A DNA stretch of 64,000 nt from Hymenobacter sp. CRA2 (GCF_002007105.1 NZ_MVBC01000015.1:62001-126000); one strand, 5' to 3'. Counted from the first letter of the stretch, positions 42,923-51,623 are shown. Numbers and translations are program-made. The notes: generated by a model not told the origin, from the sequence alone.

Positions 42923-43256
42923 AACTTTCCCGAATCGGCTAAAGCCAGTATGCGAGCTGCTGCATGCGTCCGACAGGGCGGGCTGGAACTCAACGAAGCA
43001 GCCAAAATGCTTGCCCACGCCAATCTTCGGTCCGACAAGCGGGCGACAACACGGCGCAGGACGTGCTGCTTGCCTGCTGCCTCCCTTAAGGTGGCAGTTC
43101 GGTGCTGAGCACCCAAACCACCCCAGGCGGCGCACAACCGCTACCGGCGCGGCGGCGTACTGCCCTACAATCATTCTGCCCGGCTGGGAAGAAATGGCGA
43201 GCCGCTTGTTGTTTCCCGCGCGGCTATTATCGTCTCGGCCTGCTCCACTCCACACC

Positions 43257-44480
43257 ATGACCGAACTCCAACGCCTGCTCGCCGCCTACGACGACTACCA
43301 AGCCGCCGGCCGCGCCTGCGCCCTGGCCACGGTAGTGGAGGTGGAAGGCTCGGCCTACCGCCGTCCCGGCGCCCGCATGCTCGTCACCGACGACGGCCAC
43401 CTGACCGGGGCCATTAGCGGCGGCTGCCTCGAGGGCGACGCCCGCCAGCGTGCCCGCCAGGCCCTGCAGCGCCGACAGCCCGCGCTGGTCACCTACGACA
43501 CCTCCGACGAAGACGACCCCCGTCACGGCCTGGGCCCCGGCTGCCAGGGTGTGGTGCGTATTCTGCTGGAACCGCTGGATTTTCAGGACCCCGACAACCC
43601 GCTGGAGCTGCTGCGCGGCTTTGCCCGCCACCCCGAGCCGGCCGTGCTGGCCACCGTGTTTCGCTGCGCCGCCGGCCAGGCCACGGCCGACCTGGGCCAG
43701 CGTCTCTTGCTCATGCCCGATGGCCAAGTGCGCGGCTCCGTCCTCGACAACCTCGACCTCACCGCCCAGCTCCGCCGCGACGCCGACCAAGCCCTGCAGC
43801 AGGATCAGTCGCTGATCCGCGAGTACCCGGCCCCAAACAGCAGCACGGTGCGCGTGTTTCTGGAGGTGCTGCGCCCGCCGCTGCGCCTCACGGTGTACGG
43901 CGCCGGCAACGACGCCCAGCCGCTGGTGCGCCTCGCCGCCTCGCTCGGCTGGCACGTCACCGTTATCGACGGCCGCCCGCGCCAGGCCGCGGCGGAGCGT
44001 TTCCCCGAAGCTGCCGCCGTGCAGGTGGTACCGCTCGGGGAAGTGCCCGCCCTGCCGCTCTCCGCCGACTACGCCGTGCTGCTCACCCACAACTATGCCT
44101 ACGACCTGGCCGTGCTTCAGCGCCTCCTCGGCGCGCCCACCAGCTACATCGGCCTGCTAGGTCCGCGCCAAAAGGCGGCCCGCCTGCTCGAAGAGCTGAG
44201 CCAGGAAGTGCCCGATGCGGAAGCGCGTCTGCAAGGGCGGCTCTACAGCCCTATCGGCCTGAATCTGGGTGGCGAAACGCCCGAGGAAATTGCCCTGTCC
44301 ATCGTGGCCGAAATTCAGGCCGTGCGCCAGGGCCGCCCCGGGGGCATGCTCACCCGCTCCAACGACCCTATTCATGCCCGCCCCACCCACGTAGCCGCGC
44401 CCGATTCGGAAGCGGCCGGGGCAGGCAAGCAGCCGCGCTACCGCCACGTGGTGGTGACGGAGCCTAGCTGCGGCGTCTGA
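43257..44480 (+). CDS. XdhC-family molybdenum cofactor sulfuration/chaperone protein
   Basis: 407 residues. N-terminal XdhC/CoxI domain (ALATVVEVEGSAYRRPGARM, ISGGCLEGDARQRA, GPGCQGVVRILLEPL) and C-terminal Rossmann domain (LTVYGAGNDAQPLVRLAASL, LLTHNYAYDLAVLQRLL, YIGLLGPRQKAARLL). XdhC proteins bind Mo cofactor, protect the sulfurated form and hand it to xanthine-dehydrogenase-family enzymes; PaoD is a homologue. The neighbouring PaoABC-like operon is the natural client. ATG at 43257 starts the canonical sequence; an open frame upstream is non-family. Confidence 0.9.
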   Translation: MTELQRLLAAYDDYQAAGRACALATVVEVEGSAYRRPGARMLVTDDGHLTGAISGGCLEGDARQRARQALQRRQPALVTYDTSDEDDPRHGLGPGCQGVVRILLEPLDFQDPDNPLELLRGFARHPEPAVLATVFRCAAGQATADLGQRLLLMPDGQVRGSVLDNLDLTAQLRRDADQALQQDQSLIREYPAPNSSTVRVFLEVLRPPLRLTVYGAGNDAQPLVRLAASLGWHVTVIDGRPRQAAAERFPEAAAVQVVPLGEVPALPLSADYAVLLTHNYAYDLAVLQRLLGAPTSYIGLLGPRQKAARLLEELSQEVPDAEARLQGRLYSPIGLNLGGETPEEIALSIVAEIQAVRQGRPGGMLTRSNDPIHARPTHVAAPDSEAAGAGKQPRYRHVVVTEPSCGV

Positions 44481-44502
44481 TTACATTTCCTTAAAAATCA
44501 CG

Positions 44503-44544
44503 GAGGCCACCCCAGCTGCATAATTATGTAGCTGGGGTGGCCTC
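44503..44544. terminator. Bidirectional stem-loop between xdhC and the RtcB-like gene
   Basis: gaggccaccccagct / agctggggtggcctc, 15-base arms with a 12-base loop, between convergent genes. Preceded by ttaaaaatca; T-run is weak. Confidence 0.7.
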
Positions 44545-44564
44545 GGTAGTTACTCTGGCGGCGG

Positions 44565-45605
44565 TTACACGCCCGTGAATTTTACCGTGACGATGGGCTG
44601 GGTTTCGTCGCAGCAGACGAGGTGGGGCTGGGTAGCCAGCAACGCTGCGGAGTCTTTGTACGCGAAGTCGAATTCCTGCAGAATGCTGCTGTCGAAGTCG
44701 CCCTGGCGGTTGAGCAGCTCCGAAAAGCGGTGCCGGTAAGCGTCCTTGTCCGCTTTTTTGAGCGAGTGCCAGTGCTTGAGCGTATCGGTGCGGCTGTAGC
44801 GGCGGCCGGCGCCGTGGGCGCAGCTCCACAGCGCCTGCTTGGTGCCCGCGTGCCAGCGGTTGGGCTTCACGATCAGCGAGCCACGGCTCATGGACAGCGG
44901 AATTACCACCTCGCCGTCGGCGACCAGCTGCGTGCTACCCTTGCGGTGAATCACGCCCTCCGGCCGAAACTCCAGCAGGTTGTGGCAACTATCGGCAAAC
45001 GTGGTAGTACCGGCGCGCACGTAGCCGTTGCGTTGCAGGAAGTCATACGTTTTGTCAACGAATTCCCGCCGGCGGCTGGCCGCGTAGCGCAGCACCCGCT
45101 CGTACTCCTGCACGTATTCGGGCGTGGCCAGCTCGATGGGCAGAAAGTCGTGGCCGGGGTTGTGTTCGTGCAGCAGGCGCAGGTTCTCCTGGTACATGTA
45201 AATGCCCAGGTTGCGGCTGCCCGTGTGCACGATGATGTACAGGTAGTCAACCGACTCTTCCAGCGACAGAAAATGATTGCCGCCGCCCAGGCCTTCGTTG
45301 GTCATGCCGTGCACCGCCCGTTCCAGGGCCCGGTAGTGCCGGATTTTATCGAAGGGGCGCAGCACGTCGGGGCGAGGAATGCGCAGGTAGGCCACGCCGC
45401 AGCCCATATCCTTGCCCGTAACCAGCGGATAAAATACGTCGGTGGTCTGGAAGGCCACGCCTACCGGGATGGACCGCTCTGAGCAGAAATGGATATCGGG
45501 GAATACGGCAATCCGCCCGATGGTGGGGTTTTTCTCGAATGCGAGAAGGGACTGTAGCGCGTTCTGCTCCACGGCGCTACTATCCGTAAAATAGACCGTT
45601 TTCAC
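44565..45605 (-). CDS. RtcB-family protein (RNA ligase-like)
   Basis: About 346 residues, shorter than E. coli RtcB (about 408). VTGKDMGCGVAYLR has the Asp/Cys metal site, EGLGGGNHFLSLE and IIVHTGSRNLG the His ligands, IHRKGSTQLVADGEVVIPLS the substrate loop, and CAHGAGRRYSR the guanylylated-His motif (HGAGR). RtcB joins RNA 3'-phosphate/2',3'-cyclic-phosphate ends with 5'-OH, using GTP and Mn; the residues for this appear present. No RtcA or RtcR-like regulator is adjacent. No ATG is near; GTG at 45605 gives VKTVYFTDSSAVEQ, while TTG at 45659 is in frame further upstream. The start is uncertain. Confidence 0.8.
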   Translation of the reverse strand: MKTVYFTDSSAVEQNALQSLLAFEKNPTIGRIAVFPDIHFCSERSIPVGVAFQTTDVFYPLVTGKDMGCGVAYLRIPRPDVLRPFDKIRHYRALERAVHGMTNEGLGGGNHFLSLEESVDYLYIIVHTGSRNLGIYMYQENLRLLHEHNPGHDFLPIELATPEYVQEYERVLRYAASRRREFVDKTYDFLQRNGYVRAGTTTFADSCHNLLEFRPEGVIHRKGSTQLVADGEVVIPLSMSRGSLIVKPNRWHAGTKQALWSCAHGAGRRYSRTDTLKHWHSLKKADKDAYRHRFSELLNRQGDFDSSILQEFDFAYKDSAALLATQPHLVCCDETQPIVTVKFTGV

Positions 45606-45750
45606 GCTGTCTGTTTTACGAGTTAGAAAAGGAAGAAGGCGCGCCGGGAGCAGCCGCAAGAAATGCGCGCGGTATCAGGACCTCAGCAATAGGTCAGAGG
45701 CAAAGGTAGAAAATGGTAATCAGTTGATACCAACCGGTCATCTATTGTGT

Positions 45751-45854
45751 GTCATCCTGAGCTAAAGGCGAAGGACCTTACTACGGCTGAACGAGTCGTT
45801 AAAACGGTTGTCGTTCATTGGTGATAAGGTCCTCCGCGTGCCGCTCAGGATGAC
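45751..45854. repeat. Approximately 104-base imperfect palindromic repeat (gtcatcctgag type)
   Basis: gtcatcctgag...aaggacctta (45751-45780) is mirrored by taaggtcctc...ctcaggatgac (45825-45854). Inner aacga/tcgtt pairing follows. The tcatcctgag/ggacct pattern is a distinct REP-like family with the same overall length as 39776-39880. It lies upstream of the RtcB-like gene and downstream of moaE. Confidence 0.7.
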
Positions 45855-45891
45855 AGAAGCTAAAGGCTTCAGGTCGTTCCCGGGTAGAGGC

Positions 45892-46308
45892 TTATGGGTG
45901 CGCGGCCACCCACACGGTGCCGTCCTCGTACTCCTCTTTTTTCCAGATGGGCACCACTTCCTTCAGGGTGTCGATGATGTACTGGCAGGCAGCAAACGAC
46001 TCGGCGCGGTGCGGGGTCGATACGGCTACCACCACGGCCACGTCGCCGATTTCCAGCGTGCCTTTGCGGTGCACCACCGCTACTTTTTGCAGCATGGGCC
46101 ACCGCTCCATGGCCTGCTCGGCCACCTTGCGCAGCTGGTGCACGGCCATCTGGTCGTAGGCCTCGTAGTGCAGGCGCACCACGCGGCGCCCGGTGCTGCG
46201 GTTGCGGATGGTACCGATAAAGGAGTTGACCGCCCCGGCGCCGTCGGCCTGTACGGCGTCGAGCACGGCGGCCACGTGGATGGGCTGGTCGGTAAGTTCG
46301 ATGAGCAT
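45892..46308 (-). CDS. moaE: Molybdopterin synthase large subunit MoaE
   Basis: 138 residues. MoaE catalyses dithiolene formation on cyclic pyranopterin monophosphate using sulfur from MoaD thiocarboxylate. ADGAGAVNSFIGTIRNRSTG, VRLHYEAYDQMAVHQLRKVA, VAVVHRKGTLEIGDVAVVVA and VPIWKKEEYEDGTVWV hold the conserved Arg, His and Lys residues. It sits 91 bases downstream of moaD on the same strand. The start codon at 46308 is directly preceded by a palindromic repeat (46311-46395). Confidence 0.95.
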   Translation of the reverse strand: MLIELTDQPIHVAAVLDAVQADGAGAVNSFIGTIRNRSTGRRVVRLHYEAYDQMAVHQLRKVAEQAMERWPMLQKVAVVHRKGTLEIGDVAVVVAVSTPHRAESFAACQYIIDTLKEVVPIWKKEEYEDGTVWVAAHP

Positions 46309-46310
46309 GG

Positions 46311-46395
46311 GGAGGAAGGAAGAATGAGGAATGAAAAAGGAAAAAGGGTAGCAAGCTCGCCGAGCTCATCCTTCCTCACTCTCCCTTCCTCATTA
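46311..46395 (-). repeat. Start-proximal palindromic repeat before moaE (family shared with 53587-53700)
   Basis: On the minus strand ttcattcctcattcttcctt ends two bases before the moaE ATG, and the start of the element contains the mirror sequence aatgaggaa (ttcctcatt at 46386-46394). A copy in the same relation to a start codon precedes fdhD. It fills the spacer between moaD and moaE. Confidence 0.65.
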
Positions 46396-46399
46396 AGAT

Positions 46400-46642
46400 T
46401 TAGCCGCCGCTGACGGGCGGAATCAGGGCTATTTCGTCGCGTTCGTGCAGCGGGGCGTCGGGCTGGGCGTATTCGTTGTTGACGGCTACGGCGAGGCTGC
46501 GCAGCTCGCCCAGCGCCGGGTACGTCTGCTGCAGCCCGGCCAGCAGCTGCTGCACCGATTGGCCCTCGGGCACGGTCAGCTCCAGCTGGGGCTGGCCCAC
46601 GATTTCGCGGGTGATGCCAAACAAGGCAATGGATAACTTCAT
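46400..46642 (-). CDS. moaD: MoaD/ThiS-family sulfur carrier (molybdopterin synthase small subunit)
   Basis: 80 residues with a ubiquitin-like fold. It ends in the required Gly-Gly (IPPVSGG), which is adenylylated by MoeB and then turned into a thiocarboxylate. LELTVPEGQSVQQLLAGLQQ and VAVNNEYAQPD fit MoaD. The ATG at 46642 (MKLSIALFG) is used; a GTG two codons upstream is also possible. It is divergent from moaA, with 124 bases between, and heads a moaD-moaE unit. Confidence 0.93.
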   Translation of the reverse strand: MKLSIALFGITREIVGQPQLELTVPEGQSVQQLLAGLQQTYPALGELRSLAVAVNNEYAQPDAPLHERDEIALIPPVSGG

Positions 46643-46766
46643 GGGCACTTAACCGGAAAAGTCGGTTCTTGGGTTGCGAAAATCGGCGAAATCGAACACA
46701 ATTGCCGCCTGCACGTTGTTTGGGGTGCAGCGCTGCCGCCTGGCAGCGCCTGGGCCTTTCCTCGCC

Positions 46767-47783
46767 ATGTCTGATTTTACCCCGTCCGCGCTCTTCGACA
46801 ACCACGGCCGCCCGCTGGAGTACGTGCGGCTGGCCGTAACGGACCGCTGCAACCTGCGCTGCTTCTACTGCATGCCCGAAGAGGGAATTCAGTACCTGCC
46901 CAAGCGCGAGCTGCTCAGCTACGAGGAAATGGAGCGGCTGGTAAGCATCCTGGCCGGGCTGGGCGTGCGCAAGGTGCGCCTTACCGGCGGTGAGCCGTTC
47001 GTGCGCCGTGACCTGGTGCCCTTCATGGAGCGCCTGAGTCAGATTCCCGGCATCGAGGAGCTTACGCTAACCACCAACGGCGTGCTCACCGCTCCGCACG
47101 TGCCCGCGCTGGCCCGTATGGGCGTGCGCTCGGTCAACCTCAGCCTCGACACGCTGGACCGCACCCGCTTCGCCCGCATCACGCGCCGCGACGAGCTGCC
47201 GCGCGTGCTCGACACGCTTTACGCCCTGCTGGCGGCCGATATCCGCGTCAAAATCAACGCCGTGGTGATGGACGGACAGAACACCGAGGACCTGCTGCCC
47301 CTGGCCGAGCTGACGCGCGAGCTGCCCGTGGACGTGCGCTTTATCGAGGAAATGCCCTTCAACGGCGGCTCGCACGAAGCCACGCCCGCCACCTTGCCCT
47401 GGAACCACCGCCGCATCCACGAGCATCTGGAGCAGCACTTCGGCGCGCTGGTGCCCGAGGCTGGCCGCCCCGGCGACACGGCCGCGCACTACGCCGTGGC
47501 CGGCCACCAGGGCCGTTTGGGCATCATCGCGGCGTACTCGCGCACGTTCTGCGGCTCCTGCAACCGCATTCGGCTCACGGCCGAGGGCGGCGTCAAAACC
47601 TGCCTCTATGACCAGGGCGTGCTCGACCTGCGCGCCCTGCTGCGCAGCGGCGCTACCGACGACGAGATTCGGCAGGCCCTAACGCAGGCGTTCCGCCACC
47701 GCGCCGCTAACGGCTTCGAGGCAGAGCAGCGCCGCCCCGTGCACCAGCTCAGCTTCGAGTCCATGTCGACGATTGGGGGGTAG
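46767..47783 (+). CDS. moaA: GTP 3',8-cyclase MoaA
   Basis: 338-residue radical SAM enzyme that begins Mo cofactor synthesis by rearranging GTP. The N-terminal cluster motif CNLRCFYC binds the SAM [4Fe-4S] centre; a second C-terminal cluster is in FCGSCNRIRLTAEGGVKTCL. VRLAVTDRCN, KVRLTGGEPFVRRD, LTTNGVL and NAVVMDGQN are standard. It ends MSTIGG; the terminal Gly-Gly is required in MoaA activity. ATG at 46767 is preferred because residues added by the upstream in-frame start are unlike the family. It is followed 45 bases later by an alpha/beta hydrolase. Confidence 0.96.
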   Translation: MSDFTPSALFDNHGRPLEYVRLAVTDRCNLRCFYCMPEEGIQYLPKRELLSYEEMERLVSILAGLGVRKVRLTGGEPFVRRDLVPFMERLSQIPGIEELTLTTNGVLTAPHVPALARMGVRSVNLSLDTLDRTRFARITRRDELPRVLDTLYALLAADIRVKINAVVMDGQNTEDLLPLAELTRELPVDVRFIEEMPFNGGSHEATPATLPWNHRRIHEHLEQHFGALVPEAGRPGDTAAHYAVAGHQGRLGIIAAYSRTFCGSCNRIRLTAEGGVKTCLYDQGVLDLRALLRSGATDDEIRQALTQAFRHRAANGFEAEQRRPVHQLSFESMSTIGG

Positions 47784-47828
47784 AGCGCGCCGCTCGTATT
47801 TTGCTGGCCTAGTCCGCCTTGTCCGTCG

Positions 47829-48632
47829 ATGAAATTCCTGGCTATACTGCTGGCCATAGCCGCTGCGCTCTACGTGCTCGTCTGCCTGCTGCTCTATTTT
47901 CAGCAGGAGCGGTTGCTGTTTTTTCCCGATAAGCTCCCGGCTGATTACCGCTTCCGCTTTCCCGGCCGCTTCGAGGAGCGGTGGGTGCGCGCCGCCGATG
48001 GTACCCGCCTGCACGGCCTGCTTTTTCAGGCCGATGAGCCGCGCAAAGGCCTGATTTTCTATCTGCACGGCAACGGCGGCGCCCTCGACAGCTGGGGCGA
48101 CGTGGCACCCATCTACACCCGGCTGGGCTTCGACGTGTTCCTGCTCGATTACCGCGGCTACGGCAAAAGCGAGGGCCGCATCAGCAGCGAAGCCCAACTG
48201 CTCGGTGACGCAGACGCGGCTTACCGCCAACTGCTGCCTGAATACCCCGAAGCAAAAACCGTGGTGCTGGGCTATTCGCTCGGCACGGGGCTGGCGGCGT
48301 GGGTAGCGGCCCGCCACCACCCGGGGCTATTGATTTTGCAGGCGCCTTACTATAGCATGCAGGATATGGCCCGCAGTCATTACCCGTGGGTGCCGGGCTT
48401 TTTGGTGCGCTATCCGCTACGGACCTACCAGGTGCTGCCGCAAGTGCAGGCGCCGGTGGTGCTCTTCCACGGCGAGCAGGACGAAGTCATTTATCCCGGC
48501 TCCTCGCACAAGCTGCGGGCGCTGCTGCCGGCCACGGCGGAGCTGATTATGCTGCCCGGCGCCGGGCACAACGGCATGACCGATAATCCGCAGTACCAGC
48601 GGGCGTTGCGGCAGCTGCTCAGGGGAGAGTAG
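47829..48632 (+). CDS. Membrane-anchored alpha/beta hydrolase
   Basis: 267 residues. An N-terminal hydrophobic segment (residues 3-24: FLAILLAIAAALYVLVCLLLYF) anchors the protein. The hydrolase core shows IFYLHGNGGALDSWG (oxyanion), DYRGYGKSEG, the nucleophile in VLGYSLGTGLAAW, FHGEQDEVIYPGSS with the Asp, and GAGHNGMTD with the His. This matches the BEM46/YfhR group of unknown physiological substrate. It begins 45 bases after moaA and may be cotranscribed with it. Confidence 0.88.
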   Translation: MKFLAILLAIAAALYVLVCLLLYFQQERLLFFPDKLPADYRFRFPGRFEERWVRAADGTRLHGLLFQADEPRKGLIFYLHGNGGALDSWGDVAPIYTRLGFDVFLLDYRGYGKSEGRISSEAQLLGDADAAYRQLLPEYPEAKTVVLGYSLGTGLAAWVAARHHPGLLILQAPYYSMQDMARSHYPWVPGFLVRYPLRTYQVLPQVQAPVVLFHGEQDEVIYPGSSHKLRALLPATAELIMLPGAGHNGMTDNPQYQRALRQLLRGE

Positions 48633-48724
48633 CTGCCTCGCCCATCCGTTGTCTATGCCGGCTCGACTGGTGATTTTCGGCTACCCTCGTACATTCGCCT
48701 ACGGCCACCTCTTCGATCCACACC

Positions 48725-49141
48725 ATGCCTATTCCCTCGCGCCCCGATTTTAAAGCCGCCCTGCGTACCCACGCGACCAGCCAGACCACTCCCGAGCAGT
48801 TCGACGAGCTGCTGCAGCCGCTGCTGGCGGCCTGGGAAGCCGTGTTGGCATTTCAGCCGCTGAGCACGATGCCGGTGGCGCCGCCGTGGTCGGAGCCGGC
48901 GCTGGCCTTCGAAGCAGCTTGGGCCGATACCAACTCTTTGATTGTGGCCGTACGGGTGAAGGCCGAGCACGGCACGCCCGCCCAAATCATGCTGCGCCGC
49001 GCCGGGCAGCTCGAGTACGCTTTCGGCACCAGCTACGAGCACCTGGCCGAAGCCATTCAGCAGCGCCTGAGCCGTCACCACGTCAAGCGGACCGCCAGCA
49101 CCGCCCCGGCCGCTACGGACGACGCCTCGGCCGACCAATAA
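48725..49141 (+). CDS. Hypothetical protein
   Basis: 138 residues with no family I recognise. It has no signal peptide or membrane segment. Helical N-terminus (FKAALRTHATSQTTPEQFDE), a middle with many Ala/Leu (LLQPLLAAWEAVLAFQPL) and a charged, disordered Ala/Asp C-terminus. Codon usage matches the neighbours, and the frame is preceded by a plausible upstream gap; 92 bases follow the hydrolase stop. It converges on the transporter gene. Confidence 0.55.
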   Translation: MPIPSRPDFKAALRTHATSQTTPEQFDELLQPLLAAWEAVLAFQPLSTMPVAPPWSEPALAFEAAWADTNSLIVAVRVKAEHGTPAQIMLRRAGQLEYAFGTSYEHLAEAIQQRLSRHHVKRTASTAPAATDDASADQ

Positions 49142-49158
49142 CAGCCCGTACCTCAGCG

Positions 49159-49193
49159 GCGCAGCGCCAGCCCGGGCAGGGCCAGCGCTGCGC
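49159..49193. terminator. Stem-loop between convergent genes
   Basis: gcgcagcgc / gcgctgcgc, 9-base arms with a 17-base loop that itself contains agcccgggca. It ends two bases before the transporter stop at 49195. No clear T-run. Confidence 0.5.
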
Positions 49194-49194
49194 A

Positions 49195-50358
49195 TTACTT
49201 ACCCAGGCCCACCCAGCCGCGCTGCATGGCGTAGTACACCCCCGTGCCCACTACCAGCCCCACCAGGTAGCCGTAGGGAAGGCCGCTACACAGCAGCCCG
49301 ACGAGCAGTGCCACCAGCAAATCGGTGCGCGAGCCGGCAATGTCGCGCACCAGGGCCGCCAGCGTCAGGGCTTCGAATAGCAGCAGCACGCCCAGAATCG
49401 GCAGGGGAAAAATCTGAACGATCTGCTGAAAGCCCTGGCTGAAAAACAGGCCCAGTACCAGAAACAGGCTGCCGTAAAGCAGCACCGAGCCGCCCGTGCG
49501 CGCCCCAAAGGCGTAGTGACCCACCAGCCCGCCCGAACCGTGGCACACCGGAAAACCGCCGAGGAAAGGGTTTACCAGGTTCATCAGCGCGTAGGTAAAG
49601 CTGATTTGGCGGATGGTGACCTGCCGCTCCGGGAAATGGTCGTGCAGCACCTGCCGGGTAGCCAGAATGGAATTGCCGAGGGAAAGGGGAATCTGCGGCA
49701 GGGCCAGCAGCACGGCGCCGGTCAGAATATCGGCGGGAACGGGTACGCGCGGCGTGGGCAGGTGCAGGCCGATGGCGCGCTGGGCCGTAGCCAGGTCGAG
49801 CTTGAATAGCAGGCCGTAAGCTACGCCGAGGCCGATAACCAGCAGGGCCGCCGGCACGCGCCGGTTGCCGAGCAGCACCACCGTAATCAGAAAGCCAGCC
49901 GCTGCCAGCGCGTAGCCGCCGAGGCCATCGGCGGGCACGTACTCTTTCAGGGCCAAGGTGGTGAGCTGCAGGGCCAGGCCGAACTGAATGCCGCGCACCA
50001 CGGGCTTGGGCACCAGCCGGGCCAGGGCGTCAATCAGCCCCGTGGCCGTCAGCACCAGCATGCTCACCCCGATGGCCAGCCCGCCGCCGTAGATGACGCG
50101 GCCCGGCAGCTTTTGGGCAATGACCAGGGCCGCAAAGGCCTTGAGCGGTTGCACCGGCATGGGCAGCCCGTACCACAGCCCCGAAAACACCTGCATCAAC
50201 CCGAACATGACCAGCACGCTGGCGCTATCCACGCCCGAGGCCGCGATGATGCCGATGAGCAGGGGCAAGTCGGTCCCCAGGTCGCCGAAGGCGCCGGCCA
50301 GCTCGTTGCGGTCGAAGCGGATGCGCGGGCGGGTAGGAGTAAAGGTGGTTTGCGGCAT
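49195..50358 (-). CDS. MOT1-type molybdate (or sulfate) transporter
   Basis: 387 residues with about ten hydrophobic segments. The family motif ELAGAFGDLGTDLPLLIG near the N-terminus and LPMPVQPLKAFAALVI shortly after are the two signatures of the SulP-related MOT1 molybdate transporters. Later segments include VVLLGNRRVPAALLVIGLG, GFPVCHGSGGLVGHYAFGAR and VALLVGLLCSGLPYGYLVG. In the absence of any ModABC genes here it is the likely molybdate supplier for the cofactor genes around it. Inner membrane. It follows moeB on the same strand after 182 bases. Confidence 0.88.
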   Translation of the reverse strand: MPQTTFTPTRPRIRFDRNELAGAFGDLGTDLPLLIGIIAASGVDSASVLVMFGLMQVFSGLWYGLPMPVQPLKAFAALVIAQKLPGRVIYGGGLAIGVSMLVLTATGLIDALARLVPKPVVRGIQFGLALQLTTLALKEYVPADGLGGYALAAAGFLITVVLLGNRRVPAALLVIGLGVAYGLLFKLDLATAQRAIGLHLPTPRVPVPADILTGAVLLALPQIPLSLGNSILATRQVLHDHFPERQVTIRQISFTYALMNLVNPFLGGFPVCHGSGGLVGHYAFGARTGGSVLLYGSLFLVLGLFFSQGFQQIVQIFPLPILGVLLLFEALTLAALVRDIAGSRTDLLVALLVGLLCSGLPYGYLVGLVVGTGVYYAMQRGWVGLGK

Positions 50359-50540
50359 GGGTGCGTTACGGGCGTCGGTTTAGCCGCAAAGTGGCGTAAC
50401 TGAGGCCGGAAATTGAGCAGGTTTACAACCTGCATGGAGCACTTGGGCGGTTTGGGAAAATATGCAGGCCGAAAGCCCGCCTGATGTTAAGCATCGGTTG
50501 CGCCTACGGCTAAACCGGCGCCAGCGGATAGCAGATAAGC

Positions 50541-51623
50541 CTACTCCGGCCAGGCCAGAATGCCACCGTCGAGGTTCAGCAGGTTGGTGTAGCCAAACTC
50601 CGTTTGCAGTTGGGCAATGGCCTTGGCGCTACGTGCCCCGGAGCGACAATACACTACCACTGGCTGATGGCGCGGAATGGCCCCGGCTGCGCTGCGCAAG
50701 GTGCCCAGGGGCAGCAGCGTAGCGCCGGGCAGGTGCCGCGTCTCAAACTCGGCCGGCTCGCGCACATCGAGCAGGAAGGGCGGCGCATCGGACTGCAATT
50801 GGGTGAGCAGCTCGGCGGCACTGATGCTGGCCGGGGCGGCGCAGCTCGGGTCGGCGTAATCGGCGGGCGGGGCCGAGTCGAGGGTGATTTGGCTGTACTC
50901 CGGGTGGCGGGCAAAGCGCAGGGTACGCGTCTGGAACGTCAGCGCGTCGAGCACCCACAGGCGCCCACTGAGCACGTCGCCGAGGTCGAGGATGACTTTA
51001 AGCGCCTCGGTGGCCTGGGCCGTACCAATGAGGCCGGGCAGCACGCCGAGTACGCCGGTGGCGTCGCAGTTGGGGGCTTCGGCCGGGCCGGGCGGCTGCG
51101 GAAACAGGCAACGGTAGGTGGGGCCGCCGCGGTAATTGAACACCGATACCTGCCCCTCGAACTTGTAGATGGCCCCCGATACCAAGGGCTTATCGAGCAG
51201 CACGCAGGCGTCGTTGAGCAGATAGCGGGTGGCGAAGTTGTCAGTGGCGTCTACCACCACGTCGTAGGTCGTTACCAGCTCGCGCACGTTGGCCGGCGTA
51301 ACACGTACGGGATGCACCTCGCACTGCACCAACGGGTTGAGGCGCTGCACTTCGCGGGCGGCCGTGGCGGCTTTGGACTGGCCCAGGTCGGCGGGGCCGT
51401 AGAGAATCTGGCGCTGCAGGTTGCTTAGCTCCACTTGGTCGGCATCGGCAATGCCGAGGGTGCCTACGCCGGCGGCGGCCAGGTACTGCAGCACCGGGCA
51501 ACCCAGCCCGCCAGCGCCCACCACCAGCACGCGGGCGGCCTGGAGTTTGAGCTGGCCGGCCTCGCCGATTTCGGTGAGCTGCAAGTGGCGGCGGTAGCGG
51601 TGACGTTCGTCGGGAGTAAGCAC
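50541..51623 (-). CDS. moeB: ThiF/MoeB adenylyltransferase with C-terminal rhodanese domain
   Basis: 360 residues. The N-terminal E1-like domain adenylylates the C-terminal Gly of MoaD: RVLVVGAGGLGCPVLQYLAA (nucleotide loop), GIADADQVELSNLQRQIL, VVDATDNFATRYLLNDAC and YKFEGQVSVFNY. A rhodanese domain (about residues 265-360: FLLDVREPAEFETRHLPGA, VVYCRSGARSAKAIAQL with active-site Cys) could supply sulfur for thiocarboxylate formation. The zinc Cys pairs of classical MoeB are only partly visible. MoeB and ThiF use similar architectures, but the cluster favours molybdopterin synthesis. It is divergent from the OFA transporter gene. Confidence 0.88.
   Translation of the reverse strand: MLTPDERHRYRRHLQLTEIGEAGQLKLQAARVLVVGAGGLGCPVLQYLAAAGVGTLGIADADQVELSNLQRQILYGPADLGQSKAATAAREVQRLNPLVQCEVHPVRVTPANVRELVTTYDVVVDATDNFATRYLLNDACVLLDKPLVSGAIYKFEGQVSVFNYRGGPTYRCLFPQPPGPAEAPNCDATGVLGVLPGLIGTAQATEALKVILDLGDVLSGRLWVLDALTFQTRTLRFARHPEYSQITLDSAPPADYADPSCAAPASISAAELLTQLQSDAPPFLLDVREPAEFETRHLPGATLLPLGTLRSAAGAIPRHQPVVVYCRSGARSAKAIAQLQTEFGYTNLLNLDGGILAWPE

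Noticed and set aside
42476-43108. Open frame in the gene-free stretch before xdhC
   Set aside because: It reads through the palindromic repeat and has no motif or start context; composition is not coding-like.
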